Assembly: GCF_017876155.1 (NCBI RefSeq)
Contig: NZ_JAGINP010000008.1
Coordinates: 62,001-126,000 of the forward strand
Length of the DNA stretch: 64,000 nucleotides
Origin: Azospirillum rugosum
GTDB taxonomy: Bacteria; Pseudomonadota; Alphaproteobacteria; Azospirillales; Azospirillaceae
Reading direction: 5' to 3'
The notes under the pieces are model-generated. The model did no database searches. It saw only the letters and a list, made by a program, of their open reading frames with translations, and was not told the origin of the DNA. Position numbers and translations under genes: made by a program. Within the stretch, counting starts at the first letter, position 1. The number at the start of each line of letters is the position of its first letter. Below, piece by piece: positions 1 through 8,593 of this stretch.

Positions 1-1181
1 TTCAGGATCTGGTAGACGCAGTTCGGGTGTTGCAGCGTCTCGTCCTTCGGCGTCGGCCCCTGTTGCAGGCGCTTGGTCTGGTCGGAGAAGGACTCCGTCG
101 TGTTGACGAAATGCTCCGCCAGGGAGGACGGCACGAACTCCCCCTCATACTGCCAGCTCTCAAAGCTGTAGGACTTCTTGGCCTCGTTCCAGCCGGAGAA
201 CTTGCCGTCGTTCCGGCTCGGGTCCTCGAACGCGTCCTCGATGATGGTGGCGAGGTTGGTGTAGTTCAGCGCGTAGTCCTTGAACCACAGGTCGTTTTCC
301 AGGATGTGGCGGATGATGCCGCCGAGGAAGGCGATGTCCGTCCCCGCCCGGATCGGCGCGTGGATGTCCGCGAGCGCGGAGGTCCGCGTGAAGCGCGGGT
401 CGACATGGATCAGCGTCGCCCCCTTCTGCTTGGCCTGGAGCGCGAAGCGGAAGGCGATCGGGTGGTTTTCCGCCATGTTGGACCCCATCACCAGGATGCA
501 GTCCGCGTTGGCGAGATCCCACTGGGGCAAGGTGGCCGCCCCTCGGCCGAAGGAGGCGCCCAAACTGGGCACCGAGGAGGAGTGTCAGACCCTGGCCTGG
601 TTTTCGATCCAGACCATGCCCAGACCGCCGCTGAACAGCTTCTTGATGAGGTAGTTTTCCTCATTGTCCAGCGTGGCCCCACCCAGCGAGGCCATGCCCA
701 GCGTGTGGTTCACCACCGTCCCGTCGGGAAGCTTGTGCACGAAGGTCTCGTCGCGGGTCTGCTTCGCCAGATGCGCGATGCGGTCCATCGCCCAGTCCAG
801 CGGCCTTTCCTCCCAGCGGTCGGAATGGGGCGCGCGGTAGAGCACTTTGCTCATCCGCAGCTCGCTGGTCAGCCAGCCGAAGGTCGCCGCCCCCTTGGGG
901 CACAGCGTGCCCTGGTTGATCGGGCTGCGCGGGTCGCCCTCCACATGGATCAAGGTCCCGTCCTTGGCGTACATCAGCTGCGCGCAGCCGACCGCGCAGT
1001 AGGGGCAGATGTTGGTGCCGACTTTGTCCGCCTCCTCCAGCCGTGGGCGCAGGCGGGCGGAGCCGCTGCTCTTCGCCGCGTCGGAATAGGGGCTCTCGCC
1101 GCGGAACTGCCGGGGCAGCGACCAGTCGCGCAGGAAGCCGCGGGCGTGGTCGGCGAGCGTGCGGCGGCGGATCGGCTTCAT
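1..1181 (-). CDS. fdnG: Formate dehydrogenase alpha subunit, selenocysteine-containing (3' end outside window)
   Basis: This is the N-terminal 393 residues or so of a molybdenum/tungsten formate dehydrogenase, which oxidises formate to CO2. Cys59, Cys62, Cys66 and Cys94 match the family's 4Fe-4S cluster site. The frame meets TGA at 585-587 (codon 199) in the context IENQARV-U-HSSSV, which is where FDH-N and FDH-O carry selenocysteine, and it then stays open with homologous sequence to the window edge. The TGA is therefore read as Sec, not as a break. The N-terminus has arginines (KPIRRRTL) but no hydrophobic stretch, so a normal Tat signal is not visible and the enzyme may be cytoplasmic. The ATG overlaps the TGA of the upstream small gene (ATGA), which suggests translational coupling. 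A selD fusion lies upstream in the same direction. Confidence 0.95.
545..587 (-). promoter_or_regulatory. Candidate bacterial SECIS element after the Sec UGA
   Basis: Just 3' of the UGA on the coding strand, GGTGCCC and GGGCGCC can pair (one G-U) around a five-base loop AGTTT (plus strand 555-573). Bacterial SelB-dependent SECIS hairpins lie in the coding region at this distance from UGA. The hairpin is seen directly; SelB binding is inferred. Confidence 0.6.
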
Positions 1182-1426
1182 GGGCGCGTCTCCTCGGCAT
1201 AGCCAATTTCGTGGACGATGGCGGCGATCAGGTCCGGGCGCTCGTCGTAGCGGACGGCGACCCGCGCCCTGGCCCGGACGAGATCCGGCAGATCCTGCGG
1301 CTCGATCGGCGCGTCGTGCGCCAGCATGAACAGGCGGGCGATCCCCTCGTCGCTGACGAGCTGGAAACGCCCTTCCTGGGCGAGCGTGATGGTTCCCTCG
1401 ACCGTGCGCATGGTCCCCAACGGCAT
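1178..1426 (-). CDS. Small conserved-looking protein between selD and formate dehydrogenase
   Basis: This 82-residue frame starts MPLGTMRTVEGTITLAQEG and ends EIGYAEETRP. A second in-frame ATG at 1411 is an equally possible start. It is compact, alternates hydrophobic and charged residues, and has no membrane segment or cysteine motif. I recall similar small proteins beside proteobacterial formate dehydrogenase genes but cannot name a family with certainty. Its stop overlaps the start of the dehydrogenase by four bases, and it follows selD by about 60 bases, so all three are probably one transcript. A role in FDH maturation or regulation is inferred from position only. Confidence 0.7.
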   Translation of the reverse strand: MPLGTMRTVEGTITLAQEGRFQLVSDEGIARLFMLAHDAPIEPQDLPDLVRARARVAVRYDERPDLIAAIVHEIGYAEETRP

Positions 1427-1485
1427 CGTGGCATCCGGAGACGTCAACGACGCGCGGCCGGATCGGTTCGCCCGGCTCGGGAAAT

Positions 1486-3660
1486 TTATGCCCCCCGGGC
1501 GACGACCCGCGGCGCCGGGCCGACCTGCGCCACGACGGCGCCGATGACCACGGCTTGCGGGTAGCCGAGGCCCTGCAGCGCCCGGACGCAGTCCTCCGCC
1601 CGGTCCGCGGGAACGCCGGCCAGCAGTCCCCCGGCCGTCTGCGGGTCGAACAGCAGTTCTGTCCGCGCACCCCGCACGGCGCCCACCAGCCGCACCCCGG
1701 CGCGGGCGTTTTCCGGATGCAGGGTGCTGGCGACCCCGGCGTCCAGAAGCTCCAGCGCCCCCGGAAGCGCCGTGACGGCGCCAAGGTCCAGCGTCGCGTC
1801 CACCCCTGAGGCGTCCAGCATCTCCAGCAGGTGGCCGAGCAGCCCGAAGCCGGTGACGTCGGTGCAGGCGGCGGCGCCATGCTCCGCAAGGCAGGCCGCG
1901 GCGGGGCCGGAGGAGCGCTGCATCCCCTCCAGCGCCGCGGCGACCCAAGGGGCCCGTGCCCTGCCCTGCATGGCCGCCGCCATCACCACGCCGGTGCCCA
2001 GCGGCTTCGTCAGCACCAGCGCGTCGCCGGGCCTCAACCCGCCCTTGCGCAGGACGGTCGGCCCGGCGACGCCGGTGACGGCGAATCCCAGGCCGGGCTC
2101 CGCCGCCTCCGCGCTGTGGCCACCGACGAGGCGCGCGCCCGCGGCGTCCAGCACCTCCAGCCCGCCGCGCAGCATCTGGTGCAGGTCGTCCTCCTGGATC
2201 GCGCCGCGGGCCGGCGGCAGCCCGGCGATGGCGAGCGCGGTCAGCGGCGCCCCGCCCATGGCGTGGATGTCGCCCAGCGCGTGGGTCGCGGCGATGCGGC
2301 CGAAGACATAGGGGTCGTCGACGAAGGCGCGGAAGAAGTCCACCGTCTGCAACAGCGGCCCCTGCGCCGGCAGGTCCACCACCGCCGCGTCATCGCCATT
2401 GCCGGGCAGGTCCAGCCGCTCCAGGACGCGCGCCAGCACGGCGGCGGGCACCTTGGCCCCGCAGCCGCCGCAGCGCATCTCGGCCGGCGCCCCTCCCCGC
2501 AACGCCGGGCGCACGGCCGGCAGGTCCTGGTAGCCGCGCATCCAGCGCCGGTCGATCCATTGCTTCAGCCGCCAGACCCAGCCCCCCTCGGCCACCCAGG
2601 ACCCGCGGGAGGCCACGGCGTGGGCGTCGCCCGCGCCGATCAGCGACAGGAACCGCGTCTGCGGCGTGAAGGGTCTCGGATTCTGCCCTGCCAAGGCCCG
2701 CCGCAGGTTGGCGGCCAGCGGCGGCCCCTGCCGCACGGCGAAGACGCCGGCCTTCGGCCGCGGGTGCGGCTTCACCGACGCGACGTCGCCGGCCGCGAAG
2801 ACCAGCGGGTCGTTCAGGGCGCGCAAGCCCGCGTCCACCGCGACGAAGCCGCGCTCGTCGAGCGCGAGGCCCGCCCCGGCCAGCCAGGGGGCGGCGCCGG
2901 CCTGCGTCGCCCAGACCACCGCGTCGCAGGCGATGCGCGTGCCGTCCTGAAGCTCCAGCCCGTCCGCCTCGACCGCCGCCACCGCGGTTTCCTCCCGAAG
3001 CTCCACGCCCCGTTCCGCCAACAGGCGCCGGAAGACGCGGGCGACGCCCGGCGGGTGCCCGTCCAGCAGCCGCCCGCGCGTGACCAGCGTGAAGCGGGGC
3101 AGCACGGTGGGGCAGCGGTGGCGCAACGCGCGCTGCATGGACAGCACGACCTCCACCCCCGCCGCCCCGCCGCCGACCATCGCCACGTGCAGCGGTTCGG
3201 CCGCCGCGCACAGCCGGTCGGCTAGGCGCTCCCACCGGTCGATCAGCCCGTCGATGGGCTTCAGCGGAATGGCGTGCTCCGCCGCCCCCGGCGTGTTGAG
3301 CGAGGGGCGGGAGCCGATGTCCAGCGACAGCACGTCGTAGCGGACCGGCGGCCGCCCGCGCAGCAGCACCCGCCGCGCAGTGCGGTCGATCCCGACCGCC
3401 TCCGCGTGGATCAGCCGCGCCCCGGCGAACCGCGCGAGGCGCAGGAGGTCGATGTGGCAGTCGGCGCGCTGGTAATGCCCGGCGATCAGGCCGGGGACCA
3501 TGCCGGAATAGGGCGTCTCCAGGTCGCGCGCGACCAGCGTCAGACGCACGCCGGGGATGGGGCGCATGCCGAAGCTCTTCAGCACATGCACATGGGCGTG
3601 CCCGCCGCCGACGAGCACGAGATCCTGGCCAACGGGACTTTCGATGGGGCTGGTGTGCAT
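1486..3660 (-). CDS. selD: Fused FAD-dependent oxidoreductase / selenide, water dikinase
   Basis: A 724-residue fusion. Residues 1 to about 370 are an NDH-2-like pyridine nucleotide-disulphide oxidoreductase with an N-terminal dinucleotide motif (LVLVGGGHAHVHVL) and a second one later (VAMVGGGAAGVEVVL). From about residue 393 the rest is SelD, which makes selenophosphate from selenide and ATP for Sec-tRNA synthesis. The catalytic segment CGGCGAK keeps the essential Cys (C400) and Lys (K403). The second Cys of the usual GCGCK is alanine (A402); that residue is dispensable in E. coli SelD. The ATP-binding part (DDAAVVDL, TVDFF) follows. This fusion is known in some bacteria, where the flavoprotein half is thought to supply reduced selenium; that role is inferred. 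It lies directly upstream of the Sec-encoding dehydrogenase. The ribosome site is weak. Confidence 0.93.
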   Translation of the reverse strand: MHTSPIESPVGQDLVLVGGGHAHVHVLKSFGMRPIPGVRLTLVARDLETPYSGMVPGLIAGHYQRADCHIDLLRLARFAGARLIHAEAVGIDRTARRVLLRGRPPVRYDVLSLDIGSRPSLNTPGAAEHAIPLKPIDGLIDRWERLADRLCAAAEPLHVAMVGGGAAGVEVVLSMQRALRHRCPTVLPRFTLVTRGRLLDGHPPGVARVFRRLLAERGVELREETAVAAVEADGLELQDGTRIACDAVVWATQAGAAPWLAGAGLALDERGFVAVDAGLRALNDPLVFAAGDVASVKPHPRPKAGVFAVRQGPPLAANLRRALAGQNPRPFTPQTRFLSLIGAGDAHAVASRGSWVAEGGWVWRLKQWIDRRWMRGYQDLPAVRPALRGGAPAEMRCGGCGAKVPAAVLARVLERLDLPGNGDDAAVVDLPAQGPLLQTVDFFRAFVDDPYVFGRIAATHALGDIHAMGGAPLTALAIAGLPPARGAIQEDDLHQMLRGGLEVLDAAGARLVGGHSAEAAEPGLGFAVTGVAGPTVLRKGGLRPGDALVLTKPLGTGVVMAAAMQGRARAPWVAAALEGMQRSSGPAAACLAEHGAAACTDVTGFGLLGHLLEMLDASGVDATLDLGAVTALPGALELLDAGVASTLHPENARAGVRLVGAVRGARTELLFDPQTAGGLLAGVPADRAEDCVRALQGLGYPQAVVIGAVVAQVGPAPRVVARGA

Positions 3661-4011
3661 CGCGGATGCCGCTCGGGCCGTTGGACCACCGGCCCGATGC
3701 CCCGGTTGGGACCTTGGACGCGACCGGTCCCGGCATAATGCCGCAGGGGCCGCCGGAGTTCCACAAGGGCCGGCTCCCCTGGGCGGGCTCCGCCGAGTCG
3801 CCGGTTTTCCGGTGCGGCGCCGGTGCGGCGCTCCCGCAAACCGGAATTTATCCCATTCGGCCAGGAATTTTCTTGCTTCGAGTGGCTTTTGAGCCTTTTC
3901 CCGGCCGGTTTGGCCTGGAGAGGCTTGCGCACAGGAAAGCGGCAGAGTACGTCAGAGGCGCCGAGAACCCCAGCGATGCTGCGGGTTTCGAAATGAACAG
4001 AGGAGTAGGGA
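3661..4011. other. Divergent intergenic region between selD and the HU gene
   Basis: About 350 bases with no convincing gene. It must hold promoters for both divergent genes. It is less GC-rich around 3840-3960 than the flanking coding sequence. I could not pick a -35/-10 pair with confidence. Confidence 0.5.
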
Positions 4012-4296
4012 ATGACGAAGGCCGACCTCATCGACGCCATCGCCGCCAAGCTGGGCGGCACCAAGGCGGACGCCGGCAAGGCGCTGGACGCCGTGCTGGA
4101 GAGCCTGCAGGACGCGCTCGTCAAGGGCGAGACCGTCAAGCTGCCCGGCTTCGGGCAGTTCGAGATCGCCGAGCGCGGTGAGCGCACCGGCCGCAACCCG
4201 CAGACCGGCGCCGAGATCAAGATCGCGGCCTCCAAGGCCCCGAAGTTCTCCGCCGGCAAGGCCCTCAAGGACGCCATCAACGGCAAGGCCGACTGA
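4012..4296 (+). CDS. hupB: HU-family histone-like DNA-binding protein
   Basis: A 94-residue protein of typical HU length. It starts MTKADLIDAIAAKLG and contains the family signature GFGQFEIAERGERTGRNP, the flexible DNA-contacting arm. It forms dimers that bend and compact DNA in the nucleoid. The gene stands alone: selD is divergent on the left, and a strong hairpin follows the stop codon. Codon use is strongly GC-biased, as expected for an abundant protein. HU and IHF are related, but the absence of IHF-specific features and the length favour HU. Confidence 0.97.
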   Translation: MTKADLIDAIAAKLGGTKADAGKALDAVLESLQDALVKGETVKLPGFGQFEIAERGERTGRNPQTGAEIKIAASKAPKFSAGKALKDAINGKAD

Positions 4297-4327
4297 CGCC
4301 GTCGAGGCAGGCCGACCCGTCGCGCCT

Positions 4328-4352
4328 GGGGCAGCGGCAACGCTGCCCCTTT
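4328..4352 (+). terminator. Rho-independent terminator after hupB
   Basis: A perfect 9-bp stem (GGGGCAGCG / CGCTGCCCC) with the stable tetraloop GCAA, followed by TTT, about 30 bases after the hupB stop. Confidence 0.85.
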
Positions 4353-4460
4353 GCCGTTTCTGGGGGGCCGTTTAAGGGCAGGAAGTTTTGTGGACACGGG
4401 CGGGCCCCCTCGCCTGTTGACCGGTCGGCATCGACGAACCGACCGCAGCAAGGCGATGGC

Positions 4461-4715
4461 ATGAGCAGCAGCACCTATCGTTGGATCAAGATCGACGGCG
4501 TCTGGGAGCCCGCCCGCGAGCAGGCGGACGGATCCTTCATGCCGATCGGCGACATCGTCCCGCTCGCCGCCCGCGACGTGAAGATCGGGCCGGTCATCGA
4601 ACCGCCGCCGCGGAACGCCGACCGTGGCGCGAAGGGGAGCGGCGCCGTGCCCTCCGCCCCCGCGGGGCCGGACGAGGGTCCGGCGTCGCCGGACGCCCCC
4701 CTGAATCCGGCCTGA
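4461..4715 (+). CDS. Small hypothetical protein
   Basis: An 84-residue frame. The N-terminal half (TYRWIKIDGVWEPAREQADG, then SFMPIGDIVPL) has ordered, protein-like composition. The C-terminal half is a Pro/Ala/Gly-rich tail that looks disordered. AAGG lies a few bases before the ATG. There is no signal peptide or recognised domain. The stop codon lies inside a threefold 11-base tandem repeat, so the length of the tail may vary between strains. It sits after hupB, with the hupB terminator between them, so it probably has its own promoter. Function unknown. Confidence 0.6.
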   Translation: MSSSTYRWIKIDGVWEPAREQADGSFMPIGDIVPLAARDVKIGPVIEPPPRNADRGAKGSGAVPSAPAGPDEGPASPDAPLNPA

Positions 4716-4733
4716 ATCCGGCCTGAATCCGGG
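4701..4733 (+). repeat. Three tandem 11-base repeats over the stop codon
   Basis: CTGAATCCGGC is repeated at 4701, 4712 and 4723 (last base changed). Each copy carries TGA. Because 11 is not a multiple of three, successive copies place a stop in different frames. Confidence 0.95.
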
Positions 4734-4737
4734 GTGT

Positions 4738-5382
4738 TCAGCGACCGCTGATCAGCTTGGTCACCAGCGACTGGAAATCCCGCTGGAGGTTGTCCATGAA
4801 GATCTCAACGGGGTCCGTCGAGGGCGGCGGCTGACGCCGGACGGGCCAGGGTTCGACCGGAATCTCGGCGGTTTCCTTCGGGACGGTCTCCTCCACGCGG
4901 GCCACCCGATCCGCCGGCCGGGGCGTGTTCCAGGACGGTTCCTCCCGCCCCGTGCTCCACGACGGCAACTGGGATTGCGCCGGGGCCGCTGCCCGGGCCG
5001 GCCGGGGCTGCGATTGCGCGGTCCCTTCCCGCTTCGGCTTGGCCGGGGGTGTCGCCGGCCGCGGGCTGGGAACGGCCGCGACCTCCCGATCGCGCTGGTT
5101 GCCGCGCGCAACATCGCGCGGGGCGTCGTTGGTCTGCTTGGGCACGACGACTGGCTCACCCGCCGCGGGCGCGCCGCCCACGGAGTTGCGCGCGAAGGCG
5201 TCCTTGCACAGGCCGCGCTGGTGGGCGCGGTCGAGCGCCTGGCCTTCCAGAAGCCAGCAATCGATCGCCTGGGCCCTGCAGGCCGTTGCCGCGGGAATCG
5301 CCGCCGCGGACAGCGCCAGCATCACCGCGCCGGACCGAAGCGCTCGTCGTCCAAAAACCTGTCCCCAAAAAATCTGTCCCAT
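4738..5382 (-). CDS. Exported Pro/Arg-rich hypothetical protein
   Basis: The best start is the ATG at 5382, preceded at good spacing by GGGGAGG; an upstream in-frame ATG lacks this. The 214-residue product begins with a basic stretch and a hydrophobic segment (GAVMLALSAAAIPAATA) ending near CRAQA, typical of a cleaved Sec signal peptide. The mature part has two cysteines near its start (DCWLLEGQ and GLCKDAF), then a long Pro/Arg/Ala-rich linker, and ends in a short ordered segment (DPVEIFMDNLQRDFQSLVTK). It is likely periplasmic. I do not recognise a family, and the neighbours give no clear functional clue. Confidence 0.7.
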   Translation of the reverse strand: MGQIFWGQVFGRRALRSGAVMLALSAAAIPAATACRAQAIDCWLLEGQALDRAHQRGLCKDAFARNSVGGAPAAGEPVVVPKQTNDAPRDVARGNQRDREVAAVPSPRPATPPAKPKREGTAQSQPRPARAAAPAQSQLPSWSTGREEPSWNTPRPADRVARVEETVPKETAEIPVEPWPVRRQPPPSTDPVEIFMDNLQRDFQSLVTKLISGR

Positions 5383-5535
5383 GTCCGCCTCCCCGGACCC
5401 GCCACGCTGGGCCGCCACCCTGATGACAGGACCTACACGCCGGCGGGGGCCGCCATTCCCGGATCATTGGGGGTGGGGCGGATCAGGGGGCATACCCCCC
5501 TGGTCCAGGGAAAAGCGATGGGGACAGGGGCCGGA

Positions 5536-6141
5536 TCAGGCCAGCTCGACGCGCAGCGCGAAGGGACCGCTGTCGCCCTGTTCCGCGACGAAGCGGACAT
5601 CCTCGCCGTCGGCCACGATATCCAGGCCCGACTGCCGCAGGATCGTGCGGTCGAAATAGACGCCGATGCCGGTCTCGTCGTTCCACGGGTCGATCAGGCC
5701 CGACTGGCTGTCGAGGTTGTACCAGCGCACCGTCCCATAGGTCATGTCGTCCGGGGAAATCGCCATCAGCGCCGCCGGCAGGCGCTCGACACGGCGCTGC
5801 GGCACCTCCCGGACACCCTGCGGCTTGGCCGGCTTGCCGTCCACCGGCGGCACGGCGGCGGTCCGGGTGCGGCGCGCCTTGGGCTCGCGCGGCGGCTTCG
5901 GCTCCGCCGGGGCGGCCGGGGTGACCGAATGGATGGCCGCGACCTGGGGGCCCTTCGGGCTGGGCACGACGTCGCAGACCAGGATGGTCCCTTCGGTCAG
6001 CGTCACCTCCCCCAAGGGGGCCAGGACCTTGGAATGCAGAAACGCTTCCCCGCTTCCATCGGACAAACGAATGAAGCCGAAGCCCTTGTCCGCCTTGTAC
6101 CACTTCACCGTCGCGGTGACATTCTTCAGTTCGTCGTTCAC
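5536..6141 (-). CDS. Protein with two cold-shock domains
   Basis: I choose the GTG at 6141 (VNDELKNVTATVKWYKADKG), since homology begins just after it and the upstream extension looks non-coding. The ~201-residue product has an N-terminal cold-shock domain with the RNA-binding motif WYKADKGFGFI. A basic Pro/Lys/Arg linker (PKPPREPKARRTRT) follows. A second, diverged cold-shock-like domain (TYGTVRWYNLDSQSGLIDP) has lost the aromatic FGFI motif. Cold-shock proteins bind single-stranded RNA or DNA and melt structure. Two-domain versions are common in alphaproteobacteria; the diverged second copy may serve dimerisation or target choice (inferred). The gene stands alone. Confidence 0.85.
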   Translation of the reverse strand: MNDELKNVTATVKWYKADKGFGFIRLSDGSGEAFLHSKVLAPLGEVTLTEGTILVCDVVPSPKGPQVAAIHSVTPAAPAEPKPPREPKARRTRTAAVPPVDGKPAKPQGVREVPQRRVERLPAALMAISPDDMTYGTVRWYNLDSQSGLIDPWNDETGIGVYFDRTILRQSGLDIVADGEDVRFVAEQGDSGPFALRVELA

Positions 6142-6520
6142 TCGTTCACTCTGGATGCTCGGTTGTCGGAAGGAAACGAAAGCAACACTGACGGTATTTG
6201 CACGGCGATGCAACGCACCCGTCACGCCACCAGCCCACCGGACGCACCATCGCGCTCCGCGGGCGGCCGGGTAAAACCGGGCGGCGTCACCGGCCCCAAA
6301 GGGCGAAGAGACGAACAATGCGGCGTCCAACGGTGCATAATCCACCCGGGCCGCTTCCTGCAACGACATCATGCCGGAACCGATGATTATCGTGCGGAGC
6401 GGCGCGCCGGGGATGACTTGGGAAACGCCGGCCCGGCCCCCGGGTTCCCGTTCCCGGTGCCGACCTTTTCGGGGCGGCCTATTCGGGGCGCCCCCTTCGG
6501 TGCGCTCCTCGCGCGTATGC

Positions 6521-8197
6521 TCAGGCGACCACCGCCGCGCCGGCCCGCGGCAGGACGACGGCGCGCACCGTGGCGGTGCGGCCTCGCACCGGCAGGTCCA
6601 GCACCTCTCCGGAGCCGAGCACCACGCCCGCGCGCCGCACCGTGCCGTCGGACACGACCAGTTCGGCGTCCAGTTCCTTCGCCATCCCTTCCAGGCGGCT
6701 CGCCACGTTCACCACGTCCCCGACCGCGGTCAGCGAGGTCGCGGGGCCATAGCCCATCTCCCCCACGATGGCGACGCCGGCGTGCAGCCCCATGGCCAGG
6801 CGCAGGGGATGCCCCAACTCCCGCTGCAGGTTGCCGTTCAGGTCCTCCACCCCACGCGCGATGGCCGCGGCGGCGGCAAGCGCCTGACGGCAGGCCTGCG
6901 TCGGCTCGCTCTCCACGCCGAACAGGGCCATGGCCCCGTCGCCGATGAACTTGTCCACGCGCCCGCCCTCCCGCTCCACGGCGTTGCCGACGGTGGCGAA
7001 ATACTGGTTCAGCAGATAGACCACGTCGAAGGGCAGCTTCTGCTCCGACAGGGCGGTGAAGCCGCGCAGGTCGCAGAACAGCACGGCGATGAACCGCTCC
7101 TCCCCGTTCCACCGCTGCTCGGCCGGCGGCGGGTCCAGCGCGGTGGCGCGCAGCAGGGGGATCACCGCCACGTCGGACACCGGGCGGAGTTGGCAGGCCA
7201 GGCGCACGCCCGGCGGCGCGCCGGCCCGCGCCAGCGTCGTCCGCTCCTCCGGCGCGGGCTCCGGCTGGTCGGCGACGTCGCCCAGAACGCGCACCCGGCA
7301 GGTGGAGCAGCGCCCCCGCCCGCCGCACACGGACAGGTGCGGGATGCCGGCCAGCCGGCTCGCCTCCAGCACCGTGAAGCCGCGCGGCACGGCGACGGTC
7401 TGGCGGTCCGGGTAGCGGATGCGCACCAGCGTGCGGCGCTGCCGCAGGAAGCGCAGGCCCCGCGCGCCGAGCACCCCGAGCAGGGAGCCCCAGGCCACGC
7501 CGTAGGCGATCCACCACGCGGTGCCCATGGCCGGGGGCGGCGGCACCATCGGCTTCAACCCGTTGGCCTCGACCAGCATGGCGACGTCCCGGCCGGCCTG
7601 CGCGAAGCCGATCAGGGCCAGCACCGGCACCATCAGCGCCAGGGCGAACAGGACCGGAAAGGCGCGCGGGTACCAGCGGCGGTGGCGCAGCCAGAAATGC
7701 AGGCCCATGCAGCCGTGCGTCCAGGCGACGACCAGGATGAAGGCCTGCCGCAGGCCGTTGGTCGGGACCTCGACCCACATCAGCTGGAGGACGATGTCGT
7801 AGGTGTCCTCGAATCCCGACATCGCCGACCGGACCCGCGTCCCCAGCACATGGGGAATCAGGAAGAACGGAATGGACAGGCCGAGGACGAGCTGCCACAG
7901 GTCCGATCCCGGCATGCGCAGCGTGCGCCGGCGGTACAGCGCGAGCAGCGCCAGGGCGGCGTGGACCAGGAAGGACCCGTAGAGAAGCACGGTGCCCGGC
8001 ACGCTGCGCCAGACCGCGACGAACCAGTCCTGCGCCTCCGCCATCGCCTCCAGCGACACGATGCCCAAGGCATGGTTCAGCAGGTGGGTGGTGAGGAAGG
8101 TGAAGATGACCAGTCCGGTGGACAGCCGCAGGCCGCGCACCGTGACCAGGGCGTTCCATCGCAGCCCGCCGGACCAATCCTCTTCTCTGACCGCCAT
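6521..8197 (-). CDS. Membrane-anchored [2Fe-2S] class III adenylate cyclase
   Basis: The ATG at 8197 follows a GGGGGAAAGGGGG Shine-Dalgarno and gives 558 residues. Residues ~20-255 form six hydrophobic helices resembling a quinone-reactive cytochrome b/SdhC anchor. Several histidines lie in the helices (TTHLLNHALG, FLVHAAL, IPHVLG, WTHGCMGLHF) and could bind haem. Residues ~265-350 are a plant-type ferredoxin with C-x5-C-x2-C (C291, C297, C300) and C335 in LACQ. Residues ~370-545 are a class III nucleotide cyclase with metal-binding FCDLRGF and FIGDGAMALFG, and NVASRLEG. The architecture predicts cAMP synthesis controlled by membrane redox or quinone state. Sinorhizobium CyaC is, as I recall it, a known redox-regulated precedent with a dihaem-b anchor. 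No neighbour forms an operon with it. Confidence 0.93.
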   Translation of the reverse strand: MAVREEDWSGGLRWNALVTVRGLRLSTGLVIFTFLTTHLLNHALGIVSLEAMAEAQDWFVAVWRSVPGTVLLYGSFLVHAALALLALYRRRTLRMPGSDLWQLVLGLSIPFFLIPHVLGTRVRSAMSGFEDTYDIVLQLMWVEVPTNGLRQAFILVVAWTHGCMGLHFWLRHRRWYPRAFPVLFALALMVPVLALIGFAQAGRDVAMLVEANGLKPMVPPPPAMGTAWWIAYGVAWGSLLGVLGARGLRFLRQRRTLVRIRYPDRQTVAVPRGFTVLEASRLAGIPHLSVCGGRGRCSTCRVRVLGDVADQPEPAPEERTTLARAGAPPGVRLACQLRPVSDVAVIPLLRATALDPPPAEQRWNGEERFIAVLFCDLRGFTALSEQKLPFDVVYLLNQYFATVGNAVEREGGRVDKFIGDGAMALFGVESEPTQACRQALAAAAAIARGVEDLNGNLQRELGHPLRLAMGLHAGVAIVGEMGYGPATSLTAVGDVVNVASRLEGMAKELDAELVVSDGTVRRAGVVLGSGEVLDLPVRGRTATVRAVVLPRAGAAVVA

Positions 8198-8340
8198 CGC
8201 GCCCCCTTTCCCCCTCCTGCACGTGCCGGCCGGGGAGCGCGCCCACGCCGCCGATGCCCGGCGCTTCAAGCGTCGGTGCTCCCGCGGATGGTTTCAAGGC
8301 CCGCTCCCCAACCCGTGATCGGGACGGACCGTGCGGCAGG

Positions 8341-8363
8341 AAAAAGGCCGCCCGAAGGCGGCC
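8341..8363 (-). terminator. Strong minus-strand terminator with no upstream gene
   Basis: On the minus strand a perfect 7-bp stem GGCCGCC / GGCGGCC closes a TTCG tetraloop (YNCG class: written on this strand TTCGG closing) and runs into TTTTT. The plus-strand direction has no T-run, so it works leftward only. Confidence 0.75.
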
Positions 8364-8593
8364 CGCAGTCTCTCTCCCTGGACCCTGCATGACTCCGGGA
8401 CCTAGCCTTCCAGAGCCGCCAGACCGCGCGCAACTCGGCGAAACCGCCTATGCCGGTCCTGCCGCGCAGCCCGGAATGGCCACAGGCGCTTTGCGGCTTA
8501 TTGTTTGCAACGCCGATGGTAAGTGGGGCAAACGCTTGATGTGGCTGTAATTTTTCGGTCTTTCAGCCTTGCGGGCTTTGCGTATCTGGCATT

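Noticed and set aside
585..587. A nonsense mutation or frameshift splitting the formate dehydrogenase
   Set aside because: The TGA is at the known Sec position, homology continues in the same frame after it, and a selD gene is adjacent.
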